From assembly GCF_900106095.1 (NCBI RefSeq), contig NZ_FNUD01000002.1, positions 1,137,501 to 1,201,500 on the forward strand: a stretch of DNA of 64,000 bases, given 5' to 3'. Of the stretch, positions 52,653-62,135 are shown piece after piece. Position numbers and translations under genes: made by a program. The stretch's first letter is position 1. Each line of letters starts with the position of its first letter. The stretch comes from Pseudomonas deceptionensis. Lineage in GTDB: Bacteria; Pseudomonadota; Gammaproteobacteria; Pseudomonadales; Pseudomonadaceae. The notes beneath the pieces are model-generated. The model ran no database searches and was not told the origin of the DNA. It worked only from the letters and a program-made list of their open reading frames with translations.

Positions 52653-53849
52653 TTAGCTGTTAGGCAGCAAACGGCAGGTGATGCTCTTGATGTAGCGTGT
52701 TTCTGCGATGGCCGGGTGTACCGGGTGATCCGGGCCCTGACCGCCGCGTTCCAGCAGCTGGATGTTGCGATCCAGATGGCGGGCGCTGGTCAACAGGATG
52801 TTTTGCAGGTCGTCTTCCGGCAGGTGCATCGAGCACGATGCGCTGACCAGAATCCCGTCCTTGCTGAGCAGGCGCATGGCTTGCTCATTCAGGCGACGGT
52901 AAGCACCTTCGCCGTTTTTCAGGTCTTTTTTGCGTTTGATGAAGGCAGGCGGATCAGCAACGATCACGTCGAAACGCTCTTCGTTGGCCTTGAGCTCCTT
53001 GAGGGCTTCAAACACGTCGCCTTCCATGCAGGTGACTCTTTCGGCAAAGCCGTTCAGCGCGGCGTTGCGCTCAACACCGTCCAGGGCGAACGACGACGCG
53101 TCGACACAGGTCACTTCGCTGGCGCCGAACGCTGCGGCCTGAATACCCCAGCCGCCGATGTAGCTGAACAGGTCCAGGACCTTCTTGCCCTTGACGTACG
53201 GGGCCAGACGGGCGCGGTTCATGCGGTGGTCGTAGAACCAGCCGGTTTTCTGGCCGGCCATGACCGGGGCTTCGAACTTCACGCCGTTCTCTTCCAGGGC
53301 AACCCACTCCGGCACCAGGCCGAACACGGTTTCAACGTAACGCTCAAGGCCTTCGGCATCGCGGGCAGCCGAGTCGTTCTTGAACAGGATGCCGCTTGGC
53401 TTGAGCACCTGGACCAGCGCGGCGATCACGTCGTCTTTGTGCTGTTCCATGGTGGCCGAGGCCAGCTGAACGACCAGGATATCGCCGAAACGATCGACTA
53501 CCAGACCCGGCAGCAGGTCGGAATCGCCGAACACCAAACGGTAGTAAGGCTTGTCGAACAGACGGTCACGCAGGGACAGGGCCATGTTCAGGCGGTGAAC
53601 CAGCAGCGACTTGTCCAATGGCAGCTTGATGTCACGCGACAGCAGGCGGGCGCAGATCAGGTTGTTCGGGCTCATGGCCACGATGCCCAGCGGCTTGCCG
53701 CCGGCGGTTTCGAGCAGCGCTTGGTCGCCGGCCTTAAAGCCGTTAAGCGGGGTGGTGGCTACATCGATTTCGTTGCTGTAGACCCACAAGTGGCCGGCGC
53801 GCAGGCGTCGATCGGCATTGGCTTTAAGGCGCAGGCTTGGCAGGGACAT
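52653..53849 (-). CDS. rlmI: 23S rRNA (cytosine-1962-C5)-methyltransferase RlmI
   Basis: The 398-residue protein has an N-terminal PUA-like domain (RRLRAGHLWVYSNEI), an EEHAD-like middle part, and a class I methyltransferase domain with VLDLFSYIGGWGIQAA, DVIVADPPAFIKRKKDL and SASCSMHL. These are the RlmI/RlmK features. It methylates C1962 of 23S rRNA. On the minus strand TATAAT occurs at 53885-53880, a perfect -10 hexamer 31 bases before the ATG, though the -35 is poor. Confidence 0.92.
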   Translation of the reverse strand: MSLPSLRLKANADRRLRAGHLWVYSNEIDVATTPLNGFKAGDQALLETAGGKPLGIVAMSPNNLICARLLSRDIKLPLDKSLLVHRLNMALSLRDRLFDKPYYRLVFGDSDLLPGLVVDRFGDILVVQLASATMEQHKDDVIAALVQVLKPSGILFKNDSAARDAEGLERYVETVFGLVPEWVALEENGVKFEAPVMAGQKTGWFYDHRMNRARLAPYVKGKKVLDLFSYIGGWGIQAAAFGASEVTCVDASSFALDGVERNAALNGFAERVTCMEGDVFEALKELKANEERFDVIVADPPAFIKRKKDLKNGEGAYRRLNEQAMRLLSKDGILVSASCSMHLPEDDLQNILLTSARHLDRNIQLLERGGQGPDHPVHPAIAETRYIKSITCRLLPNS

Positions 53850-53999
53850 GACGTCGCTCCGGGTATTGAAAAGGGCGCGATTATAGCCTTAGACGTAACC
53901 TCGAGGCTTGGCTGATTCACCGCATTGCGTCGGATCACGGAGCTGGTAGCTCAGAAATTTCCGTTAGAATCGCAAGCTCTTCCAGAGTACGGAGCCTCC

Positions 54000-54812
54000 A
54001 TGCCTGAATTACCTGAAGTCGAAACCACCCGACGTGGCATCGCCCCGCATCTTGAAGGGCAGCGGGTCAGCCGGGTGATTGTGCGCGAGCGCCGTTTGCG
54101 CTGGCCGATCCCCGAAGACCTTGACGTACGCCTGTCCGGGCAGCGCATTGTGTTGGTCGAGCGCCGGGCCAAGTACCTGCTGATTAACGCCGAGGTGGGG
54201 ACGCTGATCAGCCATTTGGGCATGTCTGGCAACTTGCGGCTGGTGGAGGCGGGTTTACCCGCCGCCAAGCATGAGCATGTGGATATTGAGCTGGAGTCCG
54301 GGCTGGCCTTGCGTTACACCGACCCGCGCCGGTTCGGGGCAATGCTCTGGAGCCTGGACCCGCTGAACCACGAACTGCTGGTGCGCCTTGGGCCGGAGCC
54401 GCTGACCGATCTGTTTGATGGCGACCGCCTGTTTCAGCTGTCGCGCAAGCGTTCGATGGCGGTCAAGCCGTTCATCATGGATAACGCGGTGGTGGTGGGC
54501 GTGGGCAATATTTACGCGACCGAAGCCTTGTTTGCTGCAGGGATCGACCCGCGTCGCGAGGCCAAGAGCATTTCCCGGGGGCGGTATTTGAAGCTGGCGA
54601 TTGAGATCAAGCGGATTTTGGCAGCAGCCATCGAGCGCGGCGGTACCACCTTGCGCGACTTTATCGGGGGAGATGGCCAGCCCGGCTACTTTCAGCAAGA
54701 GCTGTTCGTGTACGGACGCGGGTATGAACCCTGCAAGATTTGTGGCACAGAGTTGCGTGACGTCAAGCTGGGTCAGCGTGCCAGCGTGTTTTGCCCGCGT
54801 TGCCAGACGTAG
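54000..54812 (+). CDS. mutM: Formamidopyrimidine-DNA glycosylase MutM (Fpg)
   Basis: I use ATG 54000 because the catalytic Pro must follow Met directly ([14 protein letters not shown]). The 270-residue enzyme has the helix-two-turn-helix region and the zinc finger CKICGTEL...CPRC at the C terminus (about 244-268). It removes 8-oxoguanine and formamidopyrimidines and nicks the strand. A TAGAAT hexamer occurs about 30 bases before the start. The frame extends 25 codons upstream without similarity. Confidence 0.97.
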   Translation: MPELPEVETTRRGIAPHLEGQRVSRVIVRERRLRWPIPEDLDVRLSGQRIVLVERRAKYLLINAEVGTLISHLGMSGNLRLVEAGLPAAKHEHVDIELESGLALRYTDPRRFGAMLWSLDPLNHELLVRLGPEPLTDLFDGDRLFQLSRKRSMAVKPFIMDNAVVVGVGNIYATEALFAAGIDPRREAKSISRGRYLKLAIEIKRILAAAIERGGTTLRDFIGGDGQPGYFQQELFVYGRGYEPCKICGTELRDVKLGQRASVFCPRCQT

Positions 54813-54827
54813 CCTATACGCTCCTCT

Positions 54828-54952
54828 TGTAGCCGCTGACGAGGTACGAAGGCTGCGAATTGCCCGGCTTGGTGTGACAGGTATATCGAGGGCTCTGGCT
54901 TTACGACTGCTGCGCAGTCGATCGCAGCCTTCGTGCCTCGTCAGCGGCTACA
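54828..54952. repeat. REP palindrome, GTAGCCGCTGACGAG type
   Basis: TGTAGCCGCTGACGAGGTAC at the left and its near complement at the right (one mismatch: GTACC/GTGCC) enclose GGCTGCGA/TCGCAGCC segments. Its DACGAG variant links it to the element at 48402. It separates mutM from the convergent ferredoxin gene. Confidence 0.85.
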
Positions 54953-54969
54953 GGAGACGCGAGCACGAA

Positions 54970-55890
<921 letters not shown>

Positions 55891-55918
55891 CTATAGACGC
55901 GACGAATTTACTGCTTTT

Positions 55919-57514
55919 TCATGAATTTTTAAGGCGTTCGGCCAATTGTGTCGCGAGTTTTGCCGTTAGCCCGTACACCGATAATTGTGGGTTGGCACCA
56001 ATGCTGGTGGGGAATAACGAGCCGTCATGGACCGATACATTACGCAATTGATGATGGCGCCCGAGGCTATCGGTGACAGACATTTGTGAATTTTCCCCCA
56101 TCGAACATCCGCCCATCACATGGGCACTGGCCAGGCGTGTCCGATACAACTCAAGGCTCAAACTGTCGATTCGGTCACGGGTAGCGGCCAGGCTACTCAT
56201 GTATTGCGCATCGCTGTGCAGCGGCATGACGGCACTGGCGCCCGCCGCAAACTGGATTTCGGCCATGCTGTGAAAGGCGCGCTTGAGGCCCTCCCAGCCG
56301 TAGGGCGTGAGGGTGTAATCGAGCACCGGGCTGCCATCGCCGCGCAGCTCCACACTGCCCCCGGGGCTGTCCGGGTGAAAACCGTCGCGCATCAGCGCCA
56401 GCATCATGTGGGTATTGGGCAGTTGGGCCATCAGCTCGGCGCTGGTCTGGCCAAAGCGGGCGAACAAGGTGGCGGCCAATGCCGGGTGCAGTGGCGGCAC
56501 TTCGAGTTTGTAGCCCATAGGGCCTGTGGGGCCGTCTTTCCATTGAAAGTGGTCGGAGTAGATCGACTGCGGTGCACCGTAAAAAGGATTAATGGCTGCA
56601 GGGAATTGGGCTGCAGAGAAGTTGACCAGGTGCAGAAATGTGCGTTTGCCCAGTCGTTTGTGCGGGTCGGGTGCGTCGGAGCGCATCAGCAGGCCGGGTG
56701 TGTTGATACCGCCGCCAGCCAATACGTAATGCCTGGCCTTGACCGTTATGGTGCGGCCATTGGGTGCCACGCAGCGGCTGTCCATGGCCTGGCACTCCAG
56801 GCCGGTGACCTGGTCGCCACTGATCAATAGCCGTTGGGCGCGGGCCAGATACAGCAGTTCGCCGCCTTTTTCGAGGGTCGCGGGCAGGGTGGTGACCAGC
56901 ATCGATTGCTTGGCGTTTGTCGGGCAGCCCATGCCGCAATAGCCCAGGTTCCAGCAACCACGCACGTTGCGTGGAATCACGTGCCAGCTGTAGCCGAGTT
57001 TTTCGCAGCCGTTGCGGATCACTTCGTTGTTGGCGTTGGGCGGGACGAGCCAGGGTGCGACGCCAAGGCGCTGTTCCATCTGCTCGAACCAGGGCGCCAT
57101 CTGTGCTTCGCTGTGGCCGATGACATTGTGCTCGCGGGCCCAGTGCTCCAGGGTTGGCGCCGGGGTGCGAAAGCTCGAGGTCCAGTTGACCAGCGTGGTG
57201 CCGCCTACCGCGCGGCCTTGCAGAATGCTGATGGCGCCGTCTTTGCTCATGCGCCCGATGCCTTCCTGATACAGGCTGGCGTAGGCCTCATCTTCGAGCA
57301 GTTTGAAGTCGCTGCTGGTCTTGAGCGGGCCTTCTTCTATCAGCAGCACCTTGTAGCCGGCGGCGCTGAGGATTTCAGCTGTGGTACCACCCCCCGCGCC
57401 GCTGCCGACGATGGCGATGTCAGCCTCCAGGGTCAAATCGCTGTCGAGTTGCGAGCCATCGTAGACTTTCCAGCCTCGGGCAAGGCCTTCGCGGAACGGA
57501 TCGGGTACGGGCAT
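55919..57514 (-). CDS. laoA: GMC oxidoreductase LaoA (long-chain alcohol dehydrogenase)
   Basis: The 531-residue enzyme has the FAD fold AIVGSGAGGGTTAEILS near residue 35, the GMC signature region with GGGINTPGLLMRSDAP, and the C-terminal active-site part SAHVMGGCSMGENS and NPQLSVYGL. It lacks a signal peptide. The gene is third after laoC and laoB on the minus strand, and the set plus the divergent laoR match the LaoABCR system I recall from P. aeruginosa, which oxidises long-chain alcohols from alkane or SDS breakdown. The symbol depends on that synteny. Confidence 0.85.
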   Translation of the reverse strand: MPVPDPFREGLARGWKVYDGSQLDSDLTLEADIAIVGSGAGGGTTAEILSAAGYKVLLIEEGPLKTSSDFKLLEDEAYASLYQEGIGRMSKDGAISILQGRAVGGTTLVNWTSSFRTPAPTLEHWAREHNVIGHSEAQMAPWFEQMEQRLGVAPWLVPPNANNEVIRNGCEKLGYSWHVIPRNVRGCWNLGYCGMGCPTNAKQSMLVTTLPATLEKGGELLYLARAQRLLISGDQVTGLECQAMDSRCVAPNGRTITVKARHYVLAGGGINTPGLLMRSDAPDPHKRLGKRTFLHLVNFSAAQFPAAINPFYGAPQSIYSDHFQWKDGPTGPMGYKLEVPPLHPALAATLFARFGQTSAELMAQLPNTHMMLALMRDGFHPDSPGGSVELRGDGSPVLDYTLTPYGWEGLKRAFHSMAEIQFAAGASAVMPLHSDAQYMSSLAATRDRIDSLSLELYRTRLASAHVMGGCSMGENSQMSVTDSLGRHHQLRNVSVHDGSLFPTSIGANPQLSVYGLTAKLATQLAERLKNS

Positions 57515-57560
57515 GGGAGATACTCAATATGAGTGTGGGGTCTTGTGCAGGAGTGCTCAG

Positions 57561-58106
57561 TCAAACCTTCGGCGGGCCCGGATAGCCGCATGCGGCCCAT
57601 GCTTCGGGCCGCTCATACCAGCTCATCATCACCAGTTGCAGCAGCGAGCTGTGGCCCATGCGCAGCAGGTTCAGGCTGCTGTTCTGCCAGCGCTGCAAAA
57701 AGTGCCGGATTTGCTCGGGAGTGGCGTTTTCCCAACGGCCCCAAACCCCGGTCAACGGCCCGCGTGTTACCGGCATGGCCAGCACATCGAACAGTTGCTG
57801 AGTGAGCGAGAGCAGCCCGGGCGACAAGTGATTCAGGTTGTCGTCCAGTTTGTGCAGCGTGGCGTCTGCCGCGCCGGGCATGGCAGGGGCGGCGACGCTG
57901 CCGAGCAGCATGACCGGGATCAGCGCCCGTAAAAAAGCCAGGTCGCTGCTGCGCAGGACGGCAAAGCCACGGGCGCTGCTGCTGGCCGCGCAACCGCTGA
58001 GGCTGGCGCTCAGCCCGGCGGTGGCCAGTAATGCACTGGCACAGACGCCGATCTTTAACGCGCCGCGACGGGAAAGCAGGGCGTTTTCGACATGAAGTTC
58101 AGTCAT
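57561..58106 (-). CDS. laoB: LaoB-like twin-arginine lipoprotein subunit
   Basis: Taken from ATG 58106 (MTELHVENALL), 181 residues; a TTG two codons upstream is an alternative. The N terminus has a Tat motif SRRGALK, a hydrophobic stretch and a lipobox-like SLSGC at about residue 38-40. So it appears to be a Tat-exported lipoprotein. The rest is helical with no known catalytic motif, like the small subunits that accompany GMC dehydrogenases. It sits between laoC (14 bases away) and laoA (46 bases). Confidence 0.75.
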   Translation of the reverse strand: MTELHVENALLSRRGALKIGVCASALLATAGLSASLSGCAASSSARGFAVLRSSDLAFLRALIPVMLLGSVAAPAMPGAADATLHKLDDNLNHLSPGLLSLTQQLFDVLAMPVTRGPLTGVWGRWENATPEQIRHFLQRWQNSSLNLLRMGHSSLLQLVMMSWYERPEAWAACGYPGPPKV

Positions 58107-58119
58107 GGTCAAGGCTCGC

Positions 58120-59550
58120 CTAGCGGATAAACAGCTTCTGGATCAGGCGCACCAGCTGCCGGCCATAAGGCGGGTAGATCATCAGCGAGCTGTTCAGGCG
58201 CTGTTTGATCAGCACGCCCTTGGCTTTGCTGAAGGTCAAAAAGCCTTCGTGGCCGTGGTAATGCCCCATGCCCGAGTGGCCGACGCCACCAAACGGCAGG
58301 TCGTCGATGGCCACGTGCAACAGCGTTTCGTTGATGCTCACACCGCCGGAGTGGGTGTTATGGACAACGTGCTGCTGTTCGGTCTTGTTGTAGCCGAAGT
58401 AATAAAGCGCCAGCGGGCGAGGTCTGGCGTTGACGTAGGCGAGCGCATGCTCCAGATCGGTGTACGGAACAATGGGCAGCAGCGGGCCGAAGATCTCGTC
58501 TTGCATCACCTGCATGTCGTCGTTTACATCCAGTACCAGGGCGTGGGGCATACGCCGCCCCTGGCCCTGGTCGTACAAAGGGATCAGGCGAGCGCCCTTG
58601 AGCGTCGCGTCCGCTTGCAGCTGTTCAAGTCGCGCCAACTGGCGCTCGTTGATGATTGCGCTGTAGTCCGGGTTGTCGATCAGGGTCGGATAAAAACTGT
58701 GGATGGCCTGGCGATACGCTTCAACAAACCCTTCGACCCGGTCCTGTGGCACCAACACGTAGTCCGGGGCGATACAGGTTTGCCCGGCGTTCAGGCTTTT
58801 GCCCCAGGCAATGCGCTGGGCCGCGTCTTTGAGCGGCACATCGGCCGAGACGATGGCCGGCGATTTGCCGCCCAGCTCCAGGGTCACCGGCGTCAGGTTT
58901 TCAGCCGCCGCCCGCATCACCAGTTTGCCCACGTGGGTCGAGCCGGTGAACAGCAGGTGATCGAACGCCAGGCCGGAAAACGCCACGCCCACATCGGCTT
59001 CACCCAGCACCACGGCCACCATGTCTTCGGGAAAGATACGCCCCAGCAGATCCTTGAGTAACCGCCCGGTGGCGGGGGTGAATTCGCTGAGTTTGAGCAT
59101 GACCCGGTTACCGGCGGCCAATGCGCCGATCAAAGGGCCCATCGCCAGATACAACGGGTAGTTCCATGGCACGATGATCCCGACCACGCCCACCGGTTGA
59201 TACACCACCTTGGCGCTGGCGGGCTGGAACATCATGCCTACGCTGCGTGACGAAGGTTTCATCCAGCGCTTTAGGTGTTTCAGGGTGTAGTCAAGGCTGT
59301 GCAGGCTCGGCATCAGCTCGGCAAACAAGGTTTCGTCGGGGCTGCGATGGCTGAAGTCCTGGCTGATGGCGTCGATCAGCACTTCACGTTCGCGGCTCAA
59401 CAACTGGCGCAGGCTTTTTAGCCATTGCTGACGTTGCGCAAGCGGGGGGAACGGATGAGCGGCGTAGGCCTTGCGTTGCATGTCGAGCAGAGAATGAAGA
59501 TCGCTCTGCAGGGCTGAGGCATCGTGAAGGTGGGCGCTGTCGGCAGGCAT
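58120..59550 (-). CDS. laoC: Aldehyde dehydrogenase LaoC (coniferyl/fatty aldehyde type)
   Basis: The 476-residue enzyme has the ALDH catalytic features: PWNYPLYLAMGPLIGALAAG, LELGGKSPAIV with the catalytic Glu, NAGQTCIAPDYVLVP with the nucleophilic Cys, and EIFGPLLPI. The short, C-terminally extended form with HHGHEGFLTFSKAKG-like sequence is typical of the coniferyl aldehyde dehydrogenase subgroup. In the Lao context it should oxidise long-chain aldehyde from LaoA. It is the first gene of laoCBA, and a promoter with a palindromic operator is visible just upstream. Confidence 0.88.
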   Translation of the reverse strand: MPADSAHLHDASALQSDLHSLLDMQRKAYAAHPFPPLAQRQQWLKSLRQLLSREREVLIDAISQDFSHRSPDETLFAELMPSLHSLDYTLKHLKRWMKPSSRSVGMMFQPASAKVVYQPVGVVGIIVPWNYPLYLAMGPLIGALAAGNRVMLKLSEFTPATGRLLKDLLGRIFPEDMVAVVLGEADVGVAFSGLAFDHLLFTGSTHVGKLVMRAAAENLTPVTLELGGKSPAIVSADVPLKDAAQRIAWGKSLNAGQTCIAPDYVLVPQDRVEGFVEAYRQAIHSFYPTLIDNPDYSAIINERQLARLEQLQADATLKGARLIPLYDQGQGRRMPHALVLDVNDDMQVMQDEIFGPLLPIVPYTDLEHALAYVNARPRPLALYYFGYNKTEQQHVVHNTHSGGVSINETLLHVAIDDLPFGGVGHSGMGHYHGHEGFLTFSKAKGVLIKQRLNSSLMIYPPYGRQLVRLIQKLFIR

Positions 59551-59602
59551 GGTTGCTCCAGGCTGATTTCTTATGAGTTGTTATTTTGTGAGAGCAGTAA
59601 AG

Positions 59603-59631
59603 GTTCTAGAGCCTATGCTCTAAATTGTCAA
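59603..59631 (-). promoter_or_regulatory. laoCBA promoter with a palindromic operator for LaoR
   Basis: On the minus strand a perfect TTGACA (59631-59626) and TAGAAC (59608-59603) are separated by exactly 17 bases. The spacer and the start of the -10 contain the palindrome TAGAGC-CTAT-GCTCTA (59607-59622, read on the plus strand). This placement fits a TetR-family repressor that blocks the promoter. Confidence 0.8.
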
Positions 59632-59714
59632 TCGCAGGGCCTGCCGTCCGTGTTGTTTATCGATATGAGGTTAGGCCGTAAGATGCCTTTCGTTTTTAAT
59701 TTAAGCCCAAGCCC

Positions 59715-60383
59715 ATGGCCAAACGAATAAAAACCAGCCAGCGCATCGCCAACAACAGCCTGGAGTTGTTCAACCAGCTGGGCGAACGCAGTGTCAGCAC
59801 CAACCACATTGCGGCTCACATGGAGATTTCGCCGGGCAATTTGTATTACCACTTCCCGAACAAGCAGGCGATTATCTCGGTCCTGTTCAGTGAATATGAG
59901 TCGCTGGTGTTGAGCTTTTTGCACCCGCCAGAAGGCCGTTTGCCGAATGTGGACGACAAGCGTTTTTACTTGCAGCAATTGCTGGATGCCATGTGGCGCT
60001 ACCGTTTTTTGTACCGCGATATCGAACATCTGCTGCACAGCGACACGGAGCTGGCTACCCGCTACCGCCGCTTTTCACAACGCTGCCTGGCCCAGGCGCA
60101 GGCGATCTATGCGGGCTTCGTCGAGGCCGGGATTTTGCGCATGACCCCTCAGCAAATCGAGTCCCTGAGCCTCAACGCTTGGATTATCCTCACCTCGTGG
60201 GTCGGCTTTTTGTGCGCGACCCGTGAGAACAGTGATCAGCTCAGTGAGCAAGCGATCAAGCGCGGGGTTTATCAACTGCTGGTGCTGGAGTCGGGCTTCG
60301 TCACCGACCAGGCCCGTGAAGCGGTCGATGAATTGATCAAGCAATACTACGTCCCTCTGGAACATGCGCTGTACGCTCAATAA
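59715..60383 (+). CDS. laoR: TetR-family repressor LaoR
   Basis: The 222-residue protein starts MAKRIKTSQRIANNSLELFNQ; the helix-turn-helix is HIAAHMEISPGNLYYHFPNK, with the Y-Y-H-F motif of TetR regulators. The C-terminal ligand-binding domain is about 150 residues. It is divergent from laoCBA; the operator palindrome is 93 bases before its start. The family usually represses the neighbouring operon until a ligand such as a fatty acyl compound binds. The rhodanese gene follows after 30 bases. Confidence 0.88.
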   Translation: MAKRIKTSQRIANNSLELFNQLGERSVSTNHIAAHMEISPGNLYYHFPNKQAIISVLFSEYESLVLSFLHPPEGRLPNVDDKRFYLQQLLDAMWRYRFLYRDIEHLLHSDTELATRYRRFSQRCLAQAQAIYAGFVEAGILRMTPQQIESLSLNAWIILTSWVGFLCATRENSDQLSEQAIKRGVYQLLVLESGFVTDQAREAVDELIKQYYVPLEHALYAQ

Positions 60384-60413
60384 CTGCATTTCACCCCCTC
60401 ACAGGAGTTCACT

Positions 60414-61268
60414 ATGCCCGTTGCGCAATTGATCAGCCCTCAAGCCCTGAATGAACGTCAGGCGCAGCCCGGTCTGGTTATTCTGGATTGTCGCTTTGCC
60501 CTTGAAGACCCGGACTATGGCCGTTGCAGTTATGCCGAGGGGCATATTGCCGGCGCGCAGTTTGCCGATCTTGAGCGTGACTTGAGCGGGCCTGTGGTCA
60601 AGGGCGTGACCGGCCGCCACCCGTTGCCCGACGCGCAAACCTTGCTCGAGCGCCTGCGCGCCTGGGGCGTGAACGCCGACAGCGATGTGGTGTTGTATGA
60701 CGATGGCCCGGGTGCCTTTGCGGCCCGCGCATGGTGGTTACTGACCTGGCTGGGCAAGCGGGACGGTGTGTTTATCCTGGATGGCGGCCTCAAAGCCTGG
60801 CATGGCGCAGGGTTCCCGTTGAGCCTGGATGCGTCGCCAACACTGCGTGGCACCTTCGCCGGCAAACCCGACAGCCATATGGTGCTGAGCACTGAACAAC
60901 TGCAAAAGCGTCTCGCCAGGCCTGAACTGACCTTGATCGACGCCCGGGCGCTCCCGCGTTTTCGGGGGGAAGTTGAACCTATTGACCCTGTTGCCGGGCA
61001 TATCCCGGGCGCTCAATGTGCAGCGTTCAGCGAGAACCTCGACAGCACCGGGCGCTTCCTGCCTGTCGGGCAGCTCAAGCAACGTTTCGCCGAAAAGCTT
61101 GCAGGGCGTTCGCCAGATGAGCTGGTGGCCTATTGCGGCTCCGGCGTGACGGCGTGCCACAATCTGTTTGCACTGGCGTTGGCAGGCTATCCGCTGGGCA
61201 AGCTCTATGCGGGTTCGTGGAGCGAGTGGATCAACGATCCGGCGCGGGGCATTGCGACCGGCGATTGA
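60414..61268 (+). CDS. sseA: 3-mercaptopyruvate sulfurtransferase (two-domain rhodanese)
   Basis: The 284-residue enzyme has two rhodanese domains. The inactive N-terminal domain has LDCRFALEDPDYG and the GGLKAWHGAGFPL stretch. The C-terminal domain carries the catalytic Cys241 in CGSGVTACHN, whose loop marks 3-mercaptopyruvate sulfurtransferase rather than thiosulfate sulfurtransferase. It passes sulfur from 3-mercaptopyruvate to acceptors such as cyanide or thiols. The sequence begins 30 bases after laoR. Another sulfur-linked gene in this window, though not adjacent to the others. Confidence 0.9.
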   Translation: MPVAQLISPQALNERQAQPGLVILDCRFALEDPDYGRCSYAEGHIAGAQFADLERDLSGPVVKGVTGRHPLPDAQTLLERLRAWGVNADSDVVLYDDGPGAFAARAWWLLTWLGKRDGVFILDGGLKAWHGAGFPLSLDASPTLRGTFAGKPDSHMVLSTEQLQKRLARPELTLIDARALPRFRGEVEPIDPVAGHIPGAQCAAFSENLDSTGRFLPVGQLKQRFAEKLAGRSPDELVAYCGSGVTACHNLFALALAGYPLGKLYAGSWSEWINDPARGIATGD

Positions 61269-61295
61269 TCAATTCCAGATTTGCCCCTGCGATCA

Positions 61296-62135
61296 TCAGC
61301 GTGCAGGGGTGGCGCTGGCCAGTCGGTACGCGCCCGGGCCTACACCGTAGACTTTTTTGAATTGCCGACTCAGGTGGCTTTGGTCGGCAAAACCCAGTTG
61401 TGTCGCCACCTGCAGCGGTAAACAGCCCTGTTGCAGCAATGCCCGGGCATGGGCGATGCGTTGCTGCATCAGCCAAGTGTGCGGCGGCATGCCGGTGGCC
61501 CGTTGAAACACCCGGGCAAAGTGGAACGGTGACAAATTGACTGCCGCAGCCAGCTCTTCCAGTGAGGGTGGCTCTGCCAGCCTGGCGTTCAACAGCTCTT
61601 TGGCCTGGCTCACCGCGCGATGCTCGACCCCGGGTTTTGTCGGTACTGGCAAGCGGGCATGGCGATTGAGCAGGGCGAGCATCATCTGGCGCCAGACAGT
61701 CTGTTGCTGCAGCGCGGTTTCAGGCCCTTCGAGCAATTGATGCAGCTGGTACAACCCGTGGAACAGGTCCGGGTCATACAGCAGCGTGTCATTGAAGGTC
61801 GGCATGTGTGTGGCAGGCAGATCGAGTTCTTCCAGCAACTGGTGAATTTGCGCGTTGTCGGGGTAAAACGCCCGGTAGCGCCAGCCTGCATCATGGCCTT
61901 TGTAGCCGTTGTGAACTTCGTCCGGATTGATCATTACCAGGGTGCCGGTGGCGGCCAGGTGCTCCGCGCCCCGATAGCGATAACGCTGGGCGCCCGCGAT
62001 GATCATGCCGATCACAAAACCGTCATGGACATGGGGTACGAAGCGGTGCTCGATATAGCGCGCCGTGAGCAACTCGACGCCCTCCAGGGGCGGCGTTTGC
62101 CAGAACCGGATCGACTCCCCCTGATCCGTGTTCAT
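61296..62135 (-). CDS. AraC-family transcriptional regulator
   Basis: The 279-residue protein has an N-terminal cupin-like domain (YIEHRFVPHVHDGFVIGMII) and a C-terminal AraC DNA-binding domain with two helix-turn-helix motifs: LSPFHFARVFQRATGM and ATQLGFADQSHLSRQFKKVY. The pattern of HVHDGF and YRYRGAEH is common in AraC regulators of amino acid or choline metabolism, but the target is unknown. Its start overlaps the stop of the upstream hydrolase gene by one base (TAATG), so translation is coupled. Confidence 0.88.
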   Translation of the reverse strand: MNTDQGESIRFWQTPPLEGVELLTARYIEHRFVPHVHDGFVIGMIIAGAQRYRYRGAEHLAATGTLVMINPDEVHNGYKGHDAGWRYRAFYPDNAQIHQLLEELDLPATHMPTFNDTLLYDPDLFHGLYQLHQLLEGPETALQQQTVWRQMMLALLNRHARLPVPTKPGVEHRAVSQAKELLNARLAEPPSLEELAAAVNLSPFHFARVFQRATGMPPHTWLMQQRIAHARALLQQGCLPLQVATQLGFADQSHLSRQFKKVYGVGPGAYRLASATPAR

